Source: Bradyrhizobium sp. CCGB01
GTDB lineage: Bacteria; Pseudomonadota; Alphaproteobacteria; Rhizobiales; Xanthobacteraceae
Assembly (NCBI RefSeq): GCF_024199795.1
Contig: NZ_JANADK010000001.1
Coordinates: 5,084,001 to 5,148,000, forward strand
Length of the DNA stretch: 64,000 nt
Reading direction: 5' to 3'
Shown: positions 16,302 to 25,452 of the stretch, in pieces
Numbering within the stretch: position 1 is the stretch's first letter
Layout of the letters: the number at the start of each line of letters is the position of its first letter
Program-made: the position numbers and the translations under genes
Notes under the pieces: model-generated
What the model saw: the letters and a program-made list of their open reading frames with translations, nothing else
Database searches by the model: none
What the model was told of the DNA's origin: nothing

Positions 16302-18191
16302 ATGGCTCATATCGAGGTTGAGGCGACCGGAGTGGAGGGCGAGGCGACTGTTCAGTCCCCTCGCCGATCTTCGTTGCTGGCCTCGCTGGAACGCGGGCTC
16401 GGTCTGATCGTCGAAATCCCGGCGGCCATCCTCGTGGTCGCCGAGATCGTGATCCTGTTTGCCGGCGTGGTCGCGCGCTACGGCTTGCACCGGCCGCTGA
16501 TCTGGTCCGACGAGCTCGCCTCGATCCTGTTCCTGTGGCTCGCCATGCTGGGCGCGGCGGTCGCGTTCCGCCGCTCCGAGCACATGCGCATGACCGCGGT
16601 CGTCGCGAGCGCGAGGCCTGCGATGCGGGCCTGGCTCGATCTGGTCGCGACATGCGCGGCGCTGGCGTTTCTGGTGCTGATCGTGTGGCCGTCCTGCGAC
16701 TATGCCTATGAGGAAAGCTACATCACCACGCCGGCGCTCCAGATCTCCAATATGTGGCGCGCCGCGGCGCTGCCGGCCGGCATCTGCCTCATGGCGGCGT
16801 TCGCGCTGTTGCGGCTGCTGCGTGCGGCCGACTACCGGATGGTCGCGGCCGCCGTCCTGTCGGTCGCCGTCCTGATCGGCCTGTTCTGGCTGGCGGAGCC
16901 GATCCTGCGGCCGCTCGGCAACATCAACCTCATCATCTTCTTCGTCGGCGTCGCCGGCTTCTGCGTCTTTGCCGGCGTTCCCATTGCGTTCGGGTTTGGC
17001 CTCGCCATCTACGGCTATCTGGCGCTGACCACGCGCACGCCTGTCATGGTGCTGGTCGGGCGGATGGACGAGGGCATGAGCCACCTCATCCTGCTCTCTG
17101 TGCCGCTCTTCGTGTTCCTGGGGTTGCTGATCGAGATGACCGGCATGGCGCGGGCCATGGTCGCGTTCCTGGCAAGCCTGCTCGGCCACGTCCGCGGCGG
17201 CCTGCATTATGTGCTGGTCGGCGCCATGTACCTCGTCTCCGGCATCTCCGGCGCCAAGGCCGCCGACATGGCCGCTGTCGCGCCCGTGCTGTTCCCGGAG
17301 ATGAAGCAGCGCGGCGCCAAGCCCGGCGACCTCGTGGCGCTTCTTGCGGCGACCGGTGCCCAGACCGAGACCATTCCGCCGAGCCTCGTGCTGATCACGA
17401 TCGGCTCGGTCACGGGCGTGTCGATCGCCGCCCTCTTCACCGGCGGCCTGCTGCCCGGAGTCGTGCTCGCCATCACGCTCTGCATGCTGGTGTGGTGGCG
17501 CTACCGCCACGAGGACATGAGCCATGTCCGCCGCGCCACGGGCGGCGAGATCGGCAAGACCTTCATCATCGCCCTGCCCGCGCTCGCGCTGCCTTTCGTG
17601 ATCCGCTACGCCGTGGTCGAGGGCATCGCGACCGCGACCGAGGTCTCCACCATCGGCATCGTCTACGGCGCCCTGGTCGGCCTCCTCGTCTACCGCCGTT
17701 TCGACTGGCGGCGGCTGTTTCCGATGCTGGTCGAGACCGCGGCGCTGTCAGGCGCGATCCTGCTGATCATCGGCACGGCGACCGGCATGGCCTGGGGGCT
17801 CACCCAATCGGGCTTCTCGCGCTCGCTGGCGGCGGCCATGACCGGATTGCCCGGAGGGCCCATGACCTTCATCGCCGTCTCGATCCTGGCCTTCACCATT
17901 CTCGGCAGCGTGCTCGAGGGCATTCCGGCCATCGTGCTGTTCGGGCCGCTGCTGTTTCCGATCGCCCGTGCCGTCGGCGTGCACGAGGTGCACTATGCGA
18001 TGGTGATCATTCTGGCGATGGGTATCGGGCTATTCGCTCCGCCCTTCGGCGTCGGCTATTATGCCGCCTGCGCCATCGGACGCGTCGATCCGGCCGAGGG
18101 CATCAGGCCGATCTGGGGCTATCTGCTGGCGCTGCTGGTGGGATTGATCATCGTCGCGATCTTCCCCTGGATCTCGATCGGATTCCTGTAA
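16302..18191 (+). CDS. TRAP transporter fused permease (DctQ-DctM)
   Basis: A 629-residue inner-membrane protein combining the small (DctQ, about residues 30-190, four segments, with the YGLHRPLIWSDELA motif) and large (DctM, about 200-629, around twelve segments) TRAP subunits. DctM hallmarks include GVPIAFGFGLAIYGYLAL, SGISGAKAADMAAVAPVLFP and the late GIGLFAPPFGVGYY. The N-terminal 25 residues are hydrophilic. It lies 15 bases after the binding-protein gene and 23 before the acyl-CoA synthetase, forming one operon. Fusion of Q and M is known in the TRAP family; the second system at 21563-24495 has them separate. Confidence 0.92.
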   Translation: MAHIEVEATGVEGEATVQSPRRSSLLASLERGLGLIVEIPAAILVVAEIVILFAGVVARYGLHRPLIWSDELASILFLWLAMLGAAVAFRRSEHMRMTAVVASARPAMRAWLDLVATCAALAFLVLIVWPSCDYAYEESYITTPALQISNMWRAAALPAGICLMAAFALLRLLRAADYRMVAAAVLSVAVLIGLFWLAEPILRPLGNINLIIFFVGVAGFCVFAGVPIAFGFGLAIYGYLALTTRTPVMVLVGRMDEGMSHLILLSVPLFVFLGLLIEMTGMARAMVAFLASLLGHVRGGLHYVLVGAMYLVSGISGAKAADMAAVAPVLFPEMKQRGAKPGDLVALLAATGAQTETIPPSLVLITIGSVTGVSIAALFTGGLLPGVVLAITLCMLVWWRYRHEDMSHVRRATGGEIGKTFIIALPALALPFVIRYAVVEGIATATEVSTIGIVYGALVGLLVYRRFDWRRLFPMLVETAALSGAILLIIGTATGMAWGLTQSGFSRSLAAAMTGLPGGPMTFIAVSILAFTILGSVLEGIPAIVLFGPLLFPIARAVGVHEVHYAMVIILAMGIGLFAPPFGVGYYAACAIGRVDPAEGIRPIWGYLLALLVGLIIVAIFPWISIGFL

Positions 18192-18214
18192 GCGCGGCGT
18201 CAAGGAGGGTGTCG

Positions 18215-19864
18215 ATGAGCGAGCTGCAGAACCAGTACAATATCGGCCTCGACAAGACCCCCGCCAACTACGTGCCGCTGTCGCCGCTGAGCTTCCTCGC
18301 GCGCAGCGCCGCCGTCTATCCCAACCAGGTCAGCACCGTCTACGAGGGCCGCAGCTTCACGTGGCGCGAGACGCATGAGCGCTGCAAACGCTTTGCGTCC
18401 TGGCTCGCGAGCAAGGGCATCGGCGTCGGCGACACCGTCGCGGCGATGCTGCCGAACATTCCGGCGATGAACGAGGCGCACTTCGCCGTGCCCATGACGG
18501 GCGCCGTTCTCAACGCGCTCAACATCCGCCTCGATGCGCCCTCCATCGCGTTTCAGCTCGATCATGGCGGCGCGAGGATCATCCTGGTCGATCCGGAATT
18601 TTCAGGCGTCATCACCGACGCGCTCGCGCAGATGAAGGGGCCGAAGCCGCTCGTCGTCGACGTCGACGACGCCGCCTTCAACGGCGGCAAGCGCATCGGC
18701 GAGATCGAGTATGAGGCGGCGGTTGCGCTAGGCGATCCGGATTTCGCGGCGAACCCTCCGGGCGACGAATGGGACGCCATCGCGTTGAGCTACACCTCGG
18801 GCACCACCGGCAATCCCAAGGGCGTCGTCACCCATCATCGCGGCGCATATCTCAACGCCGTCAGCAACATCCTCGCCGGCGATCTCGGCCAGCACCCGGT
18901 CTATCTCTGGACGCTGCCGATGTTCCATTGCAACGGCTGGTGCTTCCCCTGGACCATCGCGGCGGCCGCCGGCATCAATGTCTGCCTGCGCAAGGTCGAG
19001 CCGACCAGGATCTTCGAGCTGATCAAGCAGCACGGCGTCACCCACATGTGCGGCGCGCCGATCGTCTACAACACGCTGATCAACGCGCCCGATGCGCCGA
19101 AGGGCAGTGCCGCCCGCCGTGTCGTCGGCCTGATCGCCGGCGCTGCGCCGCCGGTCGCGGTGCTCGAAGGCGCAGAAAACATCGGTATCAAGCTCACGCA
19201 TGTCTACGGCCTGACCGAAGTCTACGGCCCCGCCTCCGTCTGCGCCGAGCAACCCGGCTGGGACGATCTGCCCGCCGCCGAGCGCGCCGGCATGAAGCGG
19301 CGGCAGGGCGTGCCCTACCCGCTCGAGGAAGGCGTCACCGTCATCGATCCGCAGACGATGCAGCAGGTGCCGCGCGACGGCGAGACCATCGGCGAAGTCA
19401 TGTTCCGCGGTAACATCGTGATGAAGGGTTACCTCAAGAACGACAAGGCGACGAAGGAAGCCTTCGCGGGCGGGTGGTTTCACACCGGCGACCTCGGCGT
19501 GCTCGACGAGCACGGTTACGTCATCATCAAGGATCGCTCCAAGGACATCATCATTTCCGGCGGCGAGAACATTTCCTCCGTCGAGGTCGAGGACATCCTC
19601 TACAAGCATCCGGCCGTGCTGTTCGCCGCCGTCGTCGCAAAGCCCGATCCGAAATGGGGCGAGGTACCCTGCGCCTTCGTCGAGCTGAAGGACGGCGCCA
19701 GCGCGAGCGAAGCCGAGATCATCGCCTTCTGCCGCTCGCATATGAGCGGTTTCAAGACGCCGAAGGCTGTCGTGTTCGGACCGATCCCGAAAACGTCCAC
19801 GGGCAAGATCCAGAAATTCCTGCTGCGTAACGAGATCGGCTCGGCGAAAGCGATCTCGACCTGA
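18215..19864 (+). CDS. Acyl-CoA synthetase (AMP-forming, medium-chain/AlkK-like)
   Basis: A 549-residue ligase that activates a carboxylic acid to its CoA thioester through an acyl-AMP. Adenylate-forming motifs are present in order: YTSGTTGNPKGVVTHH near residue 190, YGLTEVYGP, GWFHTGDLGVLDEHGY, DRSKDIIISGGENISS, and the C-terminal lysine in PKTSTGKIQKFLLR. The overall style matches the AlkK/DmdB-like branch acting on medium-chain or short functionalised acids. The ATG at 18215 follows AAGGAGGG. Its position directly after TRAP genes suggests that it acts on the imported acid, which is inference. Confidence 0.9.
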   Translation: MSELQNQYNIGLDKTPANYVPLSPLSFLARSAAVYPNQVSTVYEGRSFTWRETHERCKRFASWLASKGIGVGDTVAAMLPNIPAMNEAHFAVPMTGAVLNALNIRLDAPSIAFQLDHGGARIILVDPEFSGVITDALAQMKGPKPLVVDVDDAAFNGGKRIGEIEYEAAVALGDPDFAANPPGDEWDAIALSYTSGTTGNPKGVVTHHRGAYLNAVSNILAGDLGQHPVYLWTLPMFHCNGWCFPWTIAAAAGINVCLRKVEPTRIFELIKQHGVTHMCGAPIVYNTLINAPDAPKGSAARRVVGLIAGAAPPVAVLEGAENIGIKLTHVYGLTEVYGPASVCAEQPGWDDLPAAERAGMKRRQGVPYPLEEGVTVIDPQTMQQVPRDGETIGEVMFRGNIVMKGYLKNDKATKEAFAGGWFHTGDLGVLDEHGYVIIKDRSKDIIISGGENISSVEVEDILYKHPAVLFAAVVAKPDPKWGEVPCAFVELKDGASASEAEIIAFCRSHMSGFKTPKAVVFGPIPKTSTGKIQKFLLRNEIGSAKAIST

Positions 19865-20103
19865 GCCTGTCTCAGCTTCAGAAATATTTGGAAACACAGA
19901 TTGTGTCCGCGCGGCGATCACGCGTCGCTTCGAAACCTGTTGTGTGGATTTGACCACGCAGGGACACGACAGGAAAAGATTGGAAAACGTTAGAGACGCA
20001 TTTACGTTTTGCTCCAGTCGGATTCGCTGATTCCAGATGATTCGCCGCGCGGGCTGCGCGGCTGGCGACCGGCGCTGTTGGGGCGCTTCATGCGGTTGGT
20101 GTC

Positions 20104-21489
20104 GTGAGCGCGGACGTGCGTGCGCGTCTGTCGCTGCTGCTGTTGACGGCTGGACTGCTGCTACCCGGCGCGGCCGCTGCGGAGACGATGCGCGAGTTTG
20201 GCGCATTCGCGGGCATGCCGGCCTCTGGGGCTGCCGGGCCGAATATGCCGGGCTATGGCTTCAACAATTTCGCCAATCCCGCGTTCGGCGGTGCTCCATT
20301 TGGCGGGCCGCAGACATTGACTTTCTCTGGCGCCTGGTTTGGCAATGGCGGCGGCGGTGGCGGCATGCAGCCGGGCTATGGCTGGAACGGCGAGCCACCC
20401 GGCCTTGCCGGCGAAGCCCGGTTCGGCATGCGGCAATCCTTTGGCGGCGGCGCTGATAGTGCCTCCCGACCCGAGACGGCGCAGGCCACGTTTCTGGCGA
20501 TGACGCAATTCATGCAGACCCTGCTCGATCCCGCCATCGACGGCCGCAGCATCGGCCCGGCAGAGTTTGACGCAGAGCTCGCGGCCTACGCCGATCTCGG
20601 CAACGACCAGACGCATGGCGGGGTCGGACGCGAAGCCTATGGGGCGATCTACGGCAAGCCCTCGCTCGCGTCTGCGCACTGGAATGTCTGGGCCGCCGGC
20701 TTCGGCGGATCGCAGGTGTCGACCGGCGGCGGCTCCGCCAGCCGGAGCTTTGGCACGGTCGTCGGTGCCGATTATTCGCTGTCGCCGCAGACGCGGATGG
20801 GCTTTGCGCTCGCCGGCGGCGGCACTGGCTTTGCCAACAATTTGTCCAGCGGCCGCTCCGACCTGTTCCAGGCCGGCGCCTTCGTCAGGCATTCGGTCGG
20901 ACCGGCCTATGTCGCGACGGTGCTCGCTTATGGCTGGCAGGCCATTACCGGCGACTATCAGGTGACGCCGGCCGGCTCCGGCCTTAACGCAGCAGTCAAC
21001 GCCAATGCCTATTCAGGCCGTCTCGAAGGCGGCTATCGCTTTGCCATGCCCTGGCTCGGCATCACGCCCTATGCGGCCGCGCAGATCACCACCTTCCGCC
21101 TGCCCTCCAATGCGGCGCAACCGGCCTACGCCGTCGATCGATCTCCGGCGGCACCCGGTAGCGACGGTTTCACCGACACCCGCGCCGAGCTCGGCCTGCG
21201 CACGAGCACGTCCTTTGCGCTGTTCGGAAGCATGATGAACCTGCGCGGACGACTCGCCTGGGCGCATGATTTCAGCGCGGGGCAGTCGATCCCGCCAGCG
21301 TTCCAGTCCCTCCCCGGTCAGGGCTTCATCGTCGGCGGCACGGCCTTGGCGCCGAACGCGGCGTTGACAGGCGTAGCGCTCGAGCTGAGAGACCTGAACG
21401 GCTGGTCGGCTTCGGCGAACCTCGACAGCGAAGTGTCGAGCCTGGTGCGCTCCTACACCGGCAAGGCCATCCTGCGTTACGCGTGGTGA
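20104..21489 (+). CDS. Autotransporter-type outer-membrane beta-barrel protein with very short passenger
   Basis: A 461-residue outer-membrane protein. It starts at GTG 20104 and has a signal peptide (RARLSLLLLTAGLL, cleaved near AAAAE). Residues about 25-150 are rich in Gly, Asn and Phe with low complexity. The remainder is an autotransporter-like barrel: repeated amphipathic strands such as HWNVWAAGFGGS, RMGFALAGGGTGF, NAYSGRLEGGYRF, and a C-terminal aromatic residue (LRYAW) required for barrel assembly. Autotransporters normally carry a long secreted passenger; here the passenger is almost absent. No functional partner is adjacent, and its role is unknown. Confidence 0.8.
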   Translation: MSADVRARLSLLLLTAGLLLPGAAAAETMREFGAFAGMPASGAAGPNMPGYGFNNFANPAFGGAPFGGPQTLTFSGAWFGNGGGGGGMQPGYGWNGEPPGLAGEARFGMRQSFGGGADSASRPETAQATFLAMTQFMQTLLDPAIDGRSIGPAEFDAELAAYADLGNDQTHGGVGREAYGAIYGKPSLASAHWNVWAAGFGGSQVSTGGGSASRSFGTVVGADYSLSPQTRMGFALAGGGTGFANNLSSGRSDLFQAGAFVRHSVGPAYVATVLAYGWQAITGDYQVTPAGSGLNAAVNANAYSGRLEGGYRFAMPWLGITPYAAAQITTFRLPSNAAQPAYAVDRSPAAPGSDGFTDTRAELGLRTSTSFALFGSMMNLRGRLAWAHDFSAGQSIPPAFQSLPGQGFIVGGTALAPNAALTGVALELRDLNGWSASANLDSEVSSLVRSYTGKAILRYAW

Positions 21490-21562
21490 CCCTGCCTCAA
21501 GCTCGAGGGAAAGACGTCCGCCCGTACGCCGGACCGCGGCGAGCGAAAGCCCTCTCCCGTCC

Positions 21563-22540
21563 TTACATCTTCTTGTAGGCGTCGATCAGCGCCACGCCAT
21601 CGGGCCCTGCCTTCTTGAGCCAATCGGCGGTGAGCTGATCGCCGATCTTCTGGAAGCCGGCCTTCAACGCCGGGCTCGGCGGTTCGACGGTCATGCCTTT
21701 GGCCTTGAGCTGATCGATGTACCAGGTGCTCTTGTCTTGCCAAGCCTTCCAGCCGCGGGTTTCCGCGGTTGCGGCGGCCTTGAGGATGGCCTCCTGGGTC
21801 GGCTTGTCGAGCGCGTCGAACGCGGCCTTGTTGACGAAGGTGTAGTCCTTCGGAATCCAGGCCTGCACATCATAGAAGTACTTGAGCGACTCCCAAGCCT
21901 TTGCATCGTAGCCCGTGCCGCCCGACGACATGAAGGAGTTCACAACGCCCGTCGCAAGCGCCTGCGGCAGTTCGGCGGCTTGGATCGTGACCGACTGCGC
22001 GCCGACCAACTCGCCAATGCGCGCGGTTCCGACATTGTAGGCCCGCCATTTCAGGCCCTTCATGTCTTCGATCGACGCGAGCGGCTTGTTGACATAGACG
22101 CCCTGCGGCGCCCACGGCACGACGAACAGCAGCTTGAGGCCCTGTGCCTCGAGCTTCTTCGTAATCGCGGGCTTGGAGGCCTGATAAAGCTTCATCGCGT
22201 CCGGAAAGCTGGTCGCAAGGAACGGCACGACGTCGACACCGAACACGGGGTCCTCGTTCTCGTGGATCGACAGCAGGACCTCACCCATCTGCGCCTGCCC
22301 GGTCATGACCGCGCGCTTGATATCGGGCGCCTTGAACAACGAGGCGCCGGGATGAACCGTGATCTGCAGCTTGCCGGACGTGGCGGCTTCGACATCCTTG
22401 GCGAAAGCGACCAGATTTTCGGAGTGCGGATTGTCGGCGGGATACGCTGCCGGCAGATTCCATTTGGTCTGAGCCAAAGCCGGCGTCGCGGCCAGCACGA
22501 CGCCAGCAACCAAGGATGCGCGGAATAAACGTGACATCAT
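21563..22540 (-). CDS. TRAP transporter substrate-binding protein (second system)
   Basis: A 325-residue DctP-type binding protein starting at 22540 behind GAGGAGAAG; the next codon is also ATG. It has a signal peptide ending in ALAQ, a mature start KWNLPAAYPADNPHSENLVA, and the segment IEDMKGLKWRAYNVGT that holds the ligand-clamping arginine. It is third in its operon, after the small and large permease genes, 39 bases from dctM. The ligand is unknown. Confidence 0.9.
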   Translation of the reverse strand: MMSRLFRASLVAGVVLAATPALAQTKWNLPAAYPADNPHSENLVAFAKDVEAATSGKLQITVHPGASLFKAPDIKRAVMTGQAQMGEVLLSIHENEDPVFGVDVVPFLATSFPDAMKLYQASKPAITKKLEAQGLKLLFVVPWAPQGVYVNKPLASIEDMKGLKWRAYNVGTARIGELVGAQSVTIQAAELPQALATGVVNSFMSSGGTGYDAKAWESLKYFYDVQAWIPKDYTFVNKAAFDALDKPTQEAILKAAATAETRGWKAWQDKSTWYIDQLKAKGMTVEPPSPALKAGFQKIGDQLTADWLKKAGPDGVALIDAYKKM

Positions 22541-22579
22541 CGAACTTCTCCTCACAGTCAATTTGAAAGCCGGGCGCGA

Positions 22580-23893
22580 TCAGTCTGGGAAAGCGAGCTT
22601 GGGCAGGAACAGCACGATCTGCGGATACTCCGTGATGATGAACACCGCGGCCAGCAGCAATACGAAGAACGGGAATGCCGCCCGCGCCACAGTGAAGGTG
22701 TCGCGACCACTCATGTTCTGGAGCACGAACAGATTGAACCCCACCGGCGGCGTGATCTGCGCCATCTCGACGTGGATGATGAGGTAGACGCCGAACCAGA
22801 CCAGGTCGAGGCCAGCCTGCCTGACCATCGGCAGCACGATGACGGCGGTCAGGACAATCATCGAGATGCCGTCGATCAGGCATCCGAGGATGATGTACAT
22901 GATGCTCAGATACAGCGCGAGCATGCCCGGCGTCAGCTGCTGCCCCTGAACCCAGGTGGCGAGTGCGGCAGGAATGCCGGTATAGGCCATCGCAGCCGTG
23001 GTATAGGCGGCGCCTGCGAGGATCAGCATGATCATGCACGTCAGGCGCGTCGCGCTCATAATGCTCTCTAGGAAATTCTTGCGCGTGAGCGTGCCGCTCC
23101 ACCATGCCAGCAGAAGCGCGCCGCTGACGCCCCAGGCAGCACACTCTGTTGCCGTCGCAAAACCCAACACGAGCGAGAGGAAGACGGCCAGGATCAGCAG
23201 CAGGCACGGAACGAGCTTGGCGGATTCCTGCAGCTTCCGGCGAAACGACATCGGCGGGTCTCGCGGCGGAATCTTGCTGGGGTTCAGCAGCGACCAGATG
23301 ATGATGTAGCCCGAATAGAGCACCATCACGAGTGCGCCCGGAAGGAAGCCGCCGAGGAACACCTGAAGCACGGACACATTCGCCGTCACGGCATAAACGA
23401 CCATCGGGATCGACGGTGGAATTAACAGGCCGAGAGTGCCGGAACCTGCCAGCGAACCGAGACTGAGCCCCTTGTCGTAACCGCGCTTGTCGAGTTCGGG
23501 CAGCGCGATCTTGCCGATGGTCGCGCAGGTCGCGGCTGAAGACCCCGACACCGCCGCGAAGATGCCGCAGCCGATCACGTTGACATGGGTCAGCCGTCCC
23601 GGCAGCCATTGCACCCAGGGCGACAGGCCGCGAAACATCTCCTCCGACAATTTGGTGCGGAACAGGATCTCGCCCATCCAGATGAACAGCGGCAAGGCGG
23701 CCAGTGTCCAGGACGAACTTGCGCTCCAGGTCGTGGTCGCAAGCACGGAGCCGAGCGGCAGGCTCGTGGTCAGCGCCATCGCCACGAAGCCGACGAGGCC
23801 CAGTGAGACCGCAATCCAGATGCCGCTTCCCAGCAGCAGGATCATGACGCCGAGCAGGATGAAAGACAGCTCGATCATGCCGAGATTGGCCAT
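22580..23893 (-). CDS. TRAP transporter large permease (DctM)
   Basis: A 437-residue inner-membrane protein with about twelve hydrophobic segments. Family motifs include SGSSAATCATIGKIALPEL, LAGSGTLGLLIPPSIPMVVY and HVEMAQITPPVGFNLFVLQ. The ATG at 23893 lies two bases after the small-subunit stop and has GGAGGT ideally placed. It forms the transport channel of the second TRAP system together with the small subunit at 23896. Confidence 0.92.
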   Translation of the reverse strand: MANLGMIELSFILLGVMILLLGSGIWIAVSLGLVGFVAMALTTSLPLGSVLATTTWSASSSWTLAALPLFIWMGEILFRTKLSEEMFRGLSPWVQWLPGRLTHVNVIGCGIFAAVSGSSAATCATIGKIALPELDKRGYDKGLSLGSLAGSGTLGLLIPPSIPMVVYAVTANVSVLQVFLGGFLPGALVMVLYSGYIIIWSLLNPSKIPPRDPPMSFRRKLQESAKLVPCLLLILAVFLSLVLGFATATECAAWGVSGALLLAWWSGTLTRKNFLESIMSATRLTCMIMLILAGAAYTTAAMAYTGIPAALATWVQGQQLTPGMLALYLSIMYIILGCLIDGISMIVLTAVIVLPMVRQAGLDLVWFGVYLIIHVEMAQITPPVGFNLFVLQNMSGRDTFTVARAAFPFFVLLLAAVFIITEYPQIVLFLPKLAFPD

Positions 23894-23895
23894 GA

Positions 23896-24495
23896 TCAAC
23901 CTCCCCCGCCCTGTGAGATGCGCTCGATGAATTCGTCCGGCGTCTCGTCGGGCGAGCCCTTCTCATAGCTCGGCCGGTTGCCCCCGATCACATTGACCAT
24001 TTCATCGATCAGCGCGATCGACAGGATCGCAAGGCCGCCGGCGAAGCCGAGCTGCGGAATCCAGAGCGGAAGCGCGACCACGCCCTGCGCCACGTCGTTG
24101 AAGCGCCAGGAGTCGTAGGTCATCTGAATCGCGTGCCGGGTGAAGTAGAGAATGAAGGCCGTCGCAATGCCGAGCGCCACGATTTCCGCGATCTGCTTGG
24201 TTCGCCCCTGCAACCGCTCCAGCAGCAGACCGACGCGGATCATCTCGCCGCGCTTGAAGGTGTGCGCGAGACCGAGGAACGCCATCGCGGCCATGCACCA
24301 GGACGCGAAATCATCGCCGGCGGGAATGTTGATCGCAAACTGGCGCCCGACCGACATGATCATCATGATTGCAAAGATCGCAACCAGGAAGACGCCCGCG
24401 GCGTAGCCCGCACCGAGATAAAGGAGATCCAGAGCGCGTCGCACCGGTCCCCTCGTCGCTACATCGTCCCCTGCCAACGCGATCCCCATCCTCAC
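23896..24495 (-). CDS. TRAP transporter small permease (DctQ)
   Basis: A 199-residue membrane protein with four predicted segments (starting around LLYLGAGYAAGVFLVAIFAI) and the DctQ-type GDDFASWCMAAMAFLGLAHTF. It is the first gene of the second TRAP operon. The start may be GTG 24495 or ATG 24489; neither has a good ribosome site. The C-terminus is a charged cytoplasmic tail. The 146 bases upstream, before the MBL hydrolase stop, presumably hold the operon promoter. Confidence 0.88.
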   Translation of the reverse strand: MRMGIALAGDDVATRGPVRRALDLLYLGAGYAAGVFLVAIFAIMMIMSVGRQFAINIPAGDDFASWCMAAMAFLGLAHTFKRGEMIRVGLLLERLQGRTKQIAEIVALGIATAFILYFTRHAIQMTYDSWRFNDVAQGVVALPLWIPQLGFAGGLAILSIALIDEMVNVIGGNRPSYEKGSPDETPDEFIERISQGGGG

Positions 24496-24641
24496 ACGAG
24501 GCGATACAACCAGCCCGGCGGCCGCCGGTTCTGATTGAATATCGCCCTGTCCAGCGCCTGTCTTTCAGACGTTAGATCAACATGATGGGGCCGGCGCAAG
24601 CAAGGAGTATGCCGGCTGTTGCCGGAATTCCCACCGCAGAT

Positions 24642-25439
24642 TCAGTGCGTGTCCAGCCGTAGCCCGTCAAAAGCCGGCACCACGCCCGCGGGCAGCGATT
24701 GCCGGATCACCTCGTAATCCACGTCGGCGGTCATGTTGGTGATGACGGCACGCTTCGGCTTGAAGCGCTCGATCCAGGACAGCGCGTCGTTGATGCTGAA
24801 ATGGCTGGAATGGGTGGTGTAGCGCAGGCCGTCGACGATCCAGAGATCGAGGTTCTCCAGCGCGCCCCAGCTCTCGCGCGGAATGTCGTTGAGATCGGGC
24901 GTGTAGGCGGCGTTGCCGATGCGATAGCCGAGCGCGGGGATCTTGCCATGCTCCACCAGGAAGGCGGTCATCGTCACCGCCCCGCCCTTCCCCAAGACGG
25001 TCTGGCTCTCGCCCGCCTCGATGGAATGCCGCGTCAGGATCGGCGGGTAGTCGCTGCCTTCCGGCGAGATGAAGCAATAGGAGAACCGCGCCATGATGTC
25101 TTTCGCGGTCGACAGGTTGAAATAGACCGGAATGCGCTTGCGCATGTGAAGCACCACGGAGCGCAGATCGTCCATGCCATGGGTCTGATCGGCATGTTCG
25201 TGCGTCAGGAACACCGCATCGATGTGATCAACGTCGGTCGAGAGCAGTTGCTCGCGCAGATCCGGCGAGGTGTCGATCACGATGCGCGTGGTGCCGTGGC
25301 TTGACGTCTGTTCGACCAGCAGGGAGCAGCGGCGGCGGCGGTTCTTCGGATTGTTGGGATCGCAGGCGCCCCAGCCGAGCGCCGGGCGCGGCACGCCGGC
25401 GGAGGAGCCGCAACCCAGGATCGTCAGCGTCAGCGTCAT
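24642..25439 (-). CDS. MBL-fold metallo-hydrolase, PhnP-like
   Basis: A 265-residue metallo-beta-lactamase-fold enzyme. The metal-binding HxHxDH motif reads THEHADQTHGMDDLR, and a late histidine pair is in TTHSSHFS. The start LTILGCGSSAGVPRP and CDPNNPKNRRRRCS resemble PhnP-type cyclic phosphate phosphodiesterases; the two cysteines may bind structural zinc. No phosphonate genes are near. It is the last member of the conserved row tmk-holB-metG-tatD-MBL, 13 bases after tatD, so a housekeeping nucleotide or cyclic-phosphate clearing role is more likely than phosphonate use. Confidence 0.85.
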   Translation of the reverse strand: MTLTLTILGCGSSAGVPRPALGWGACDPNNPKNRRRRCSLLVEQTSSHGTTRIVIDTSPDLREQLLSTDVDHIDAVFLTHEHADQTHGMDDLRSVVLHMRKRIPVYFNLSTAKDIMARFSYCFISPEGSDYPPILTRHSIEAGESQTVLGKGGAVTMTAFLVEHGKIPALGYRIGNAAYTPDLNDIPRESWGALENLDLWIVDGLRYTTHSSHFSINDALSWIERFKPKRAVITNMTADVDYEVIRQSLPAGVVPAFDGLRLDTH

Positions 25440-25452
25440 GCGGCTCCCAACC

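Noticed and set aside
15231..17525. A 764-codon antisense frame over the first TRAP genes
   Set aside because: It mirrors the binding-protein and permease genes; no domain or ribosome site was seen.
16754..19864. A 1036-codon frame through the TRAP permease and acyl-CoA synthetase genes
   Set aside because: Only its last part, from ATG 18215, is the real synthetase. The earlier part is an out-of-frame reading of the permease with Arg/His-rich nonsense composition.
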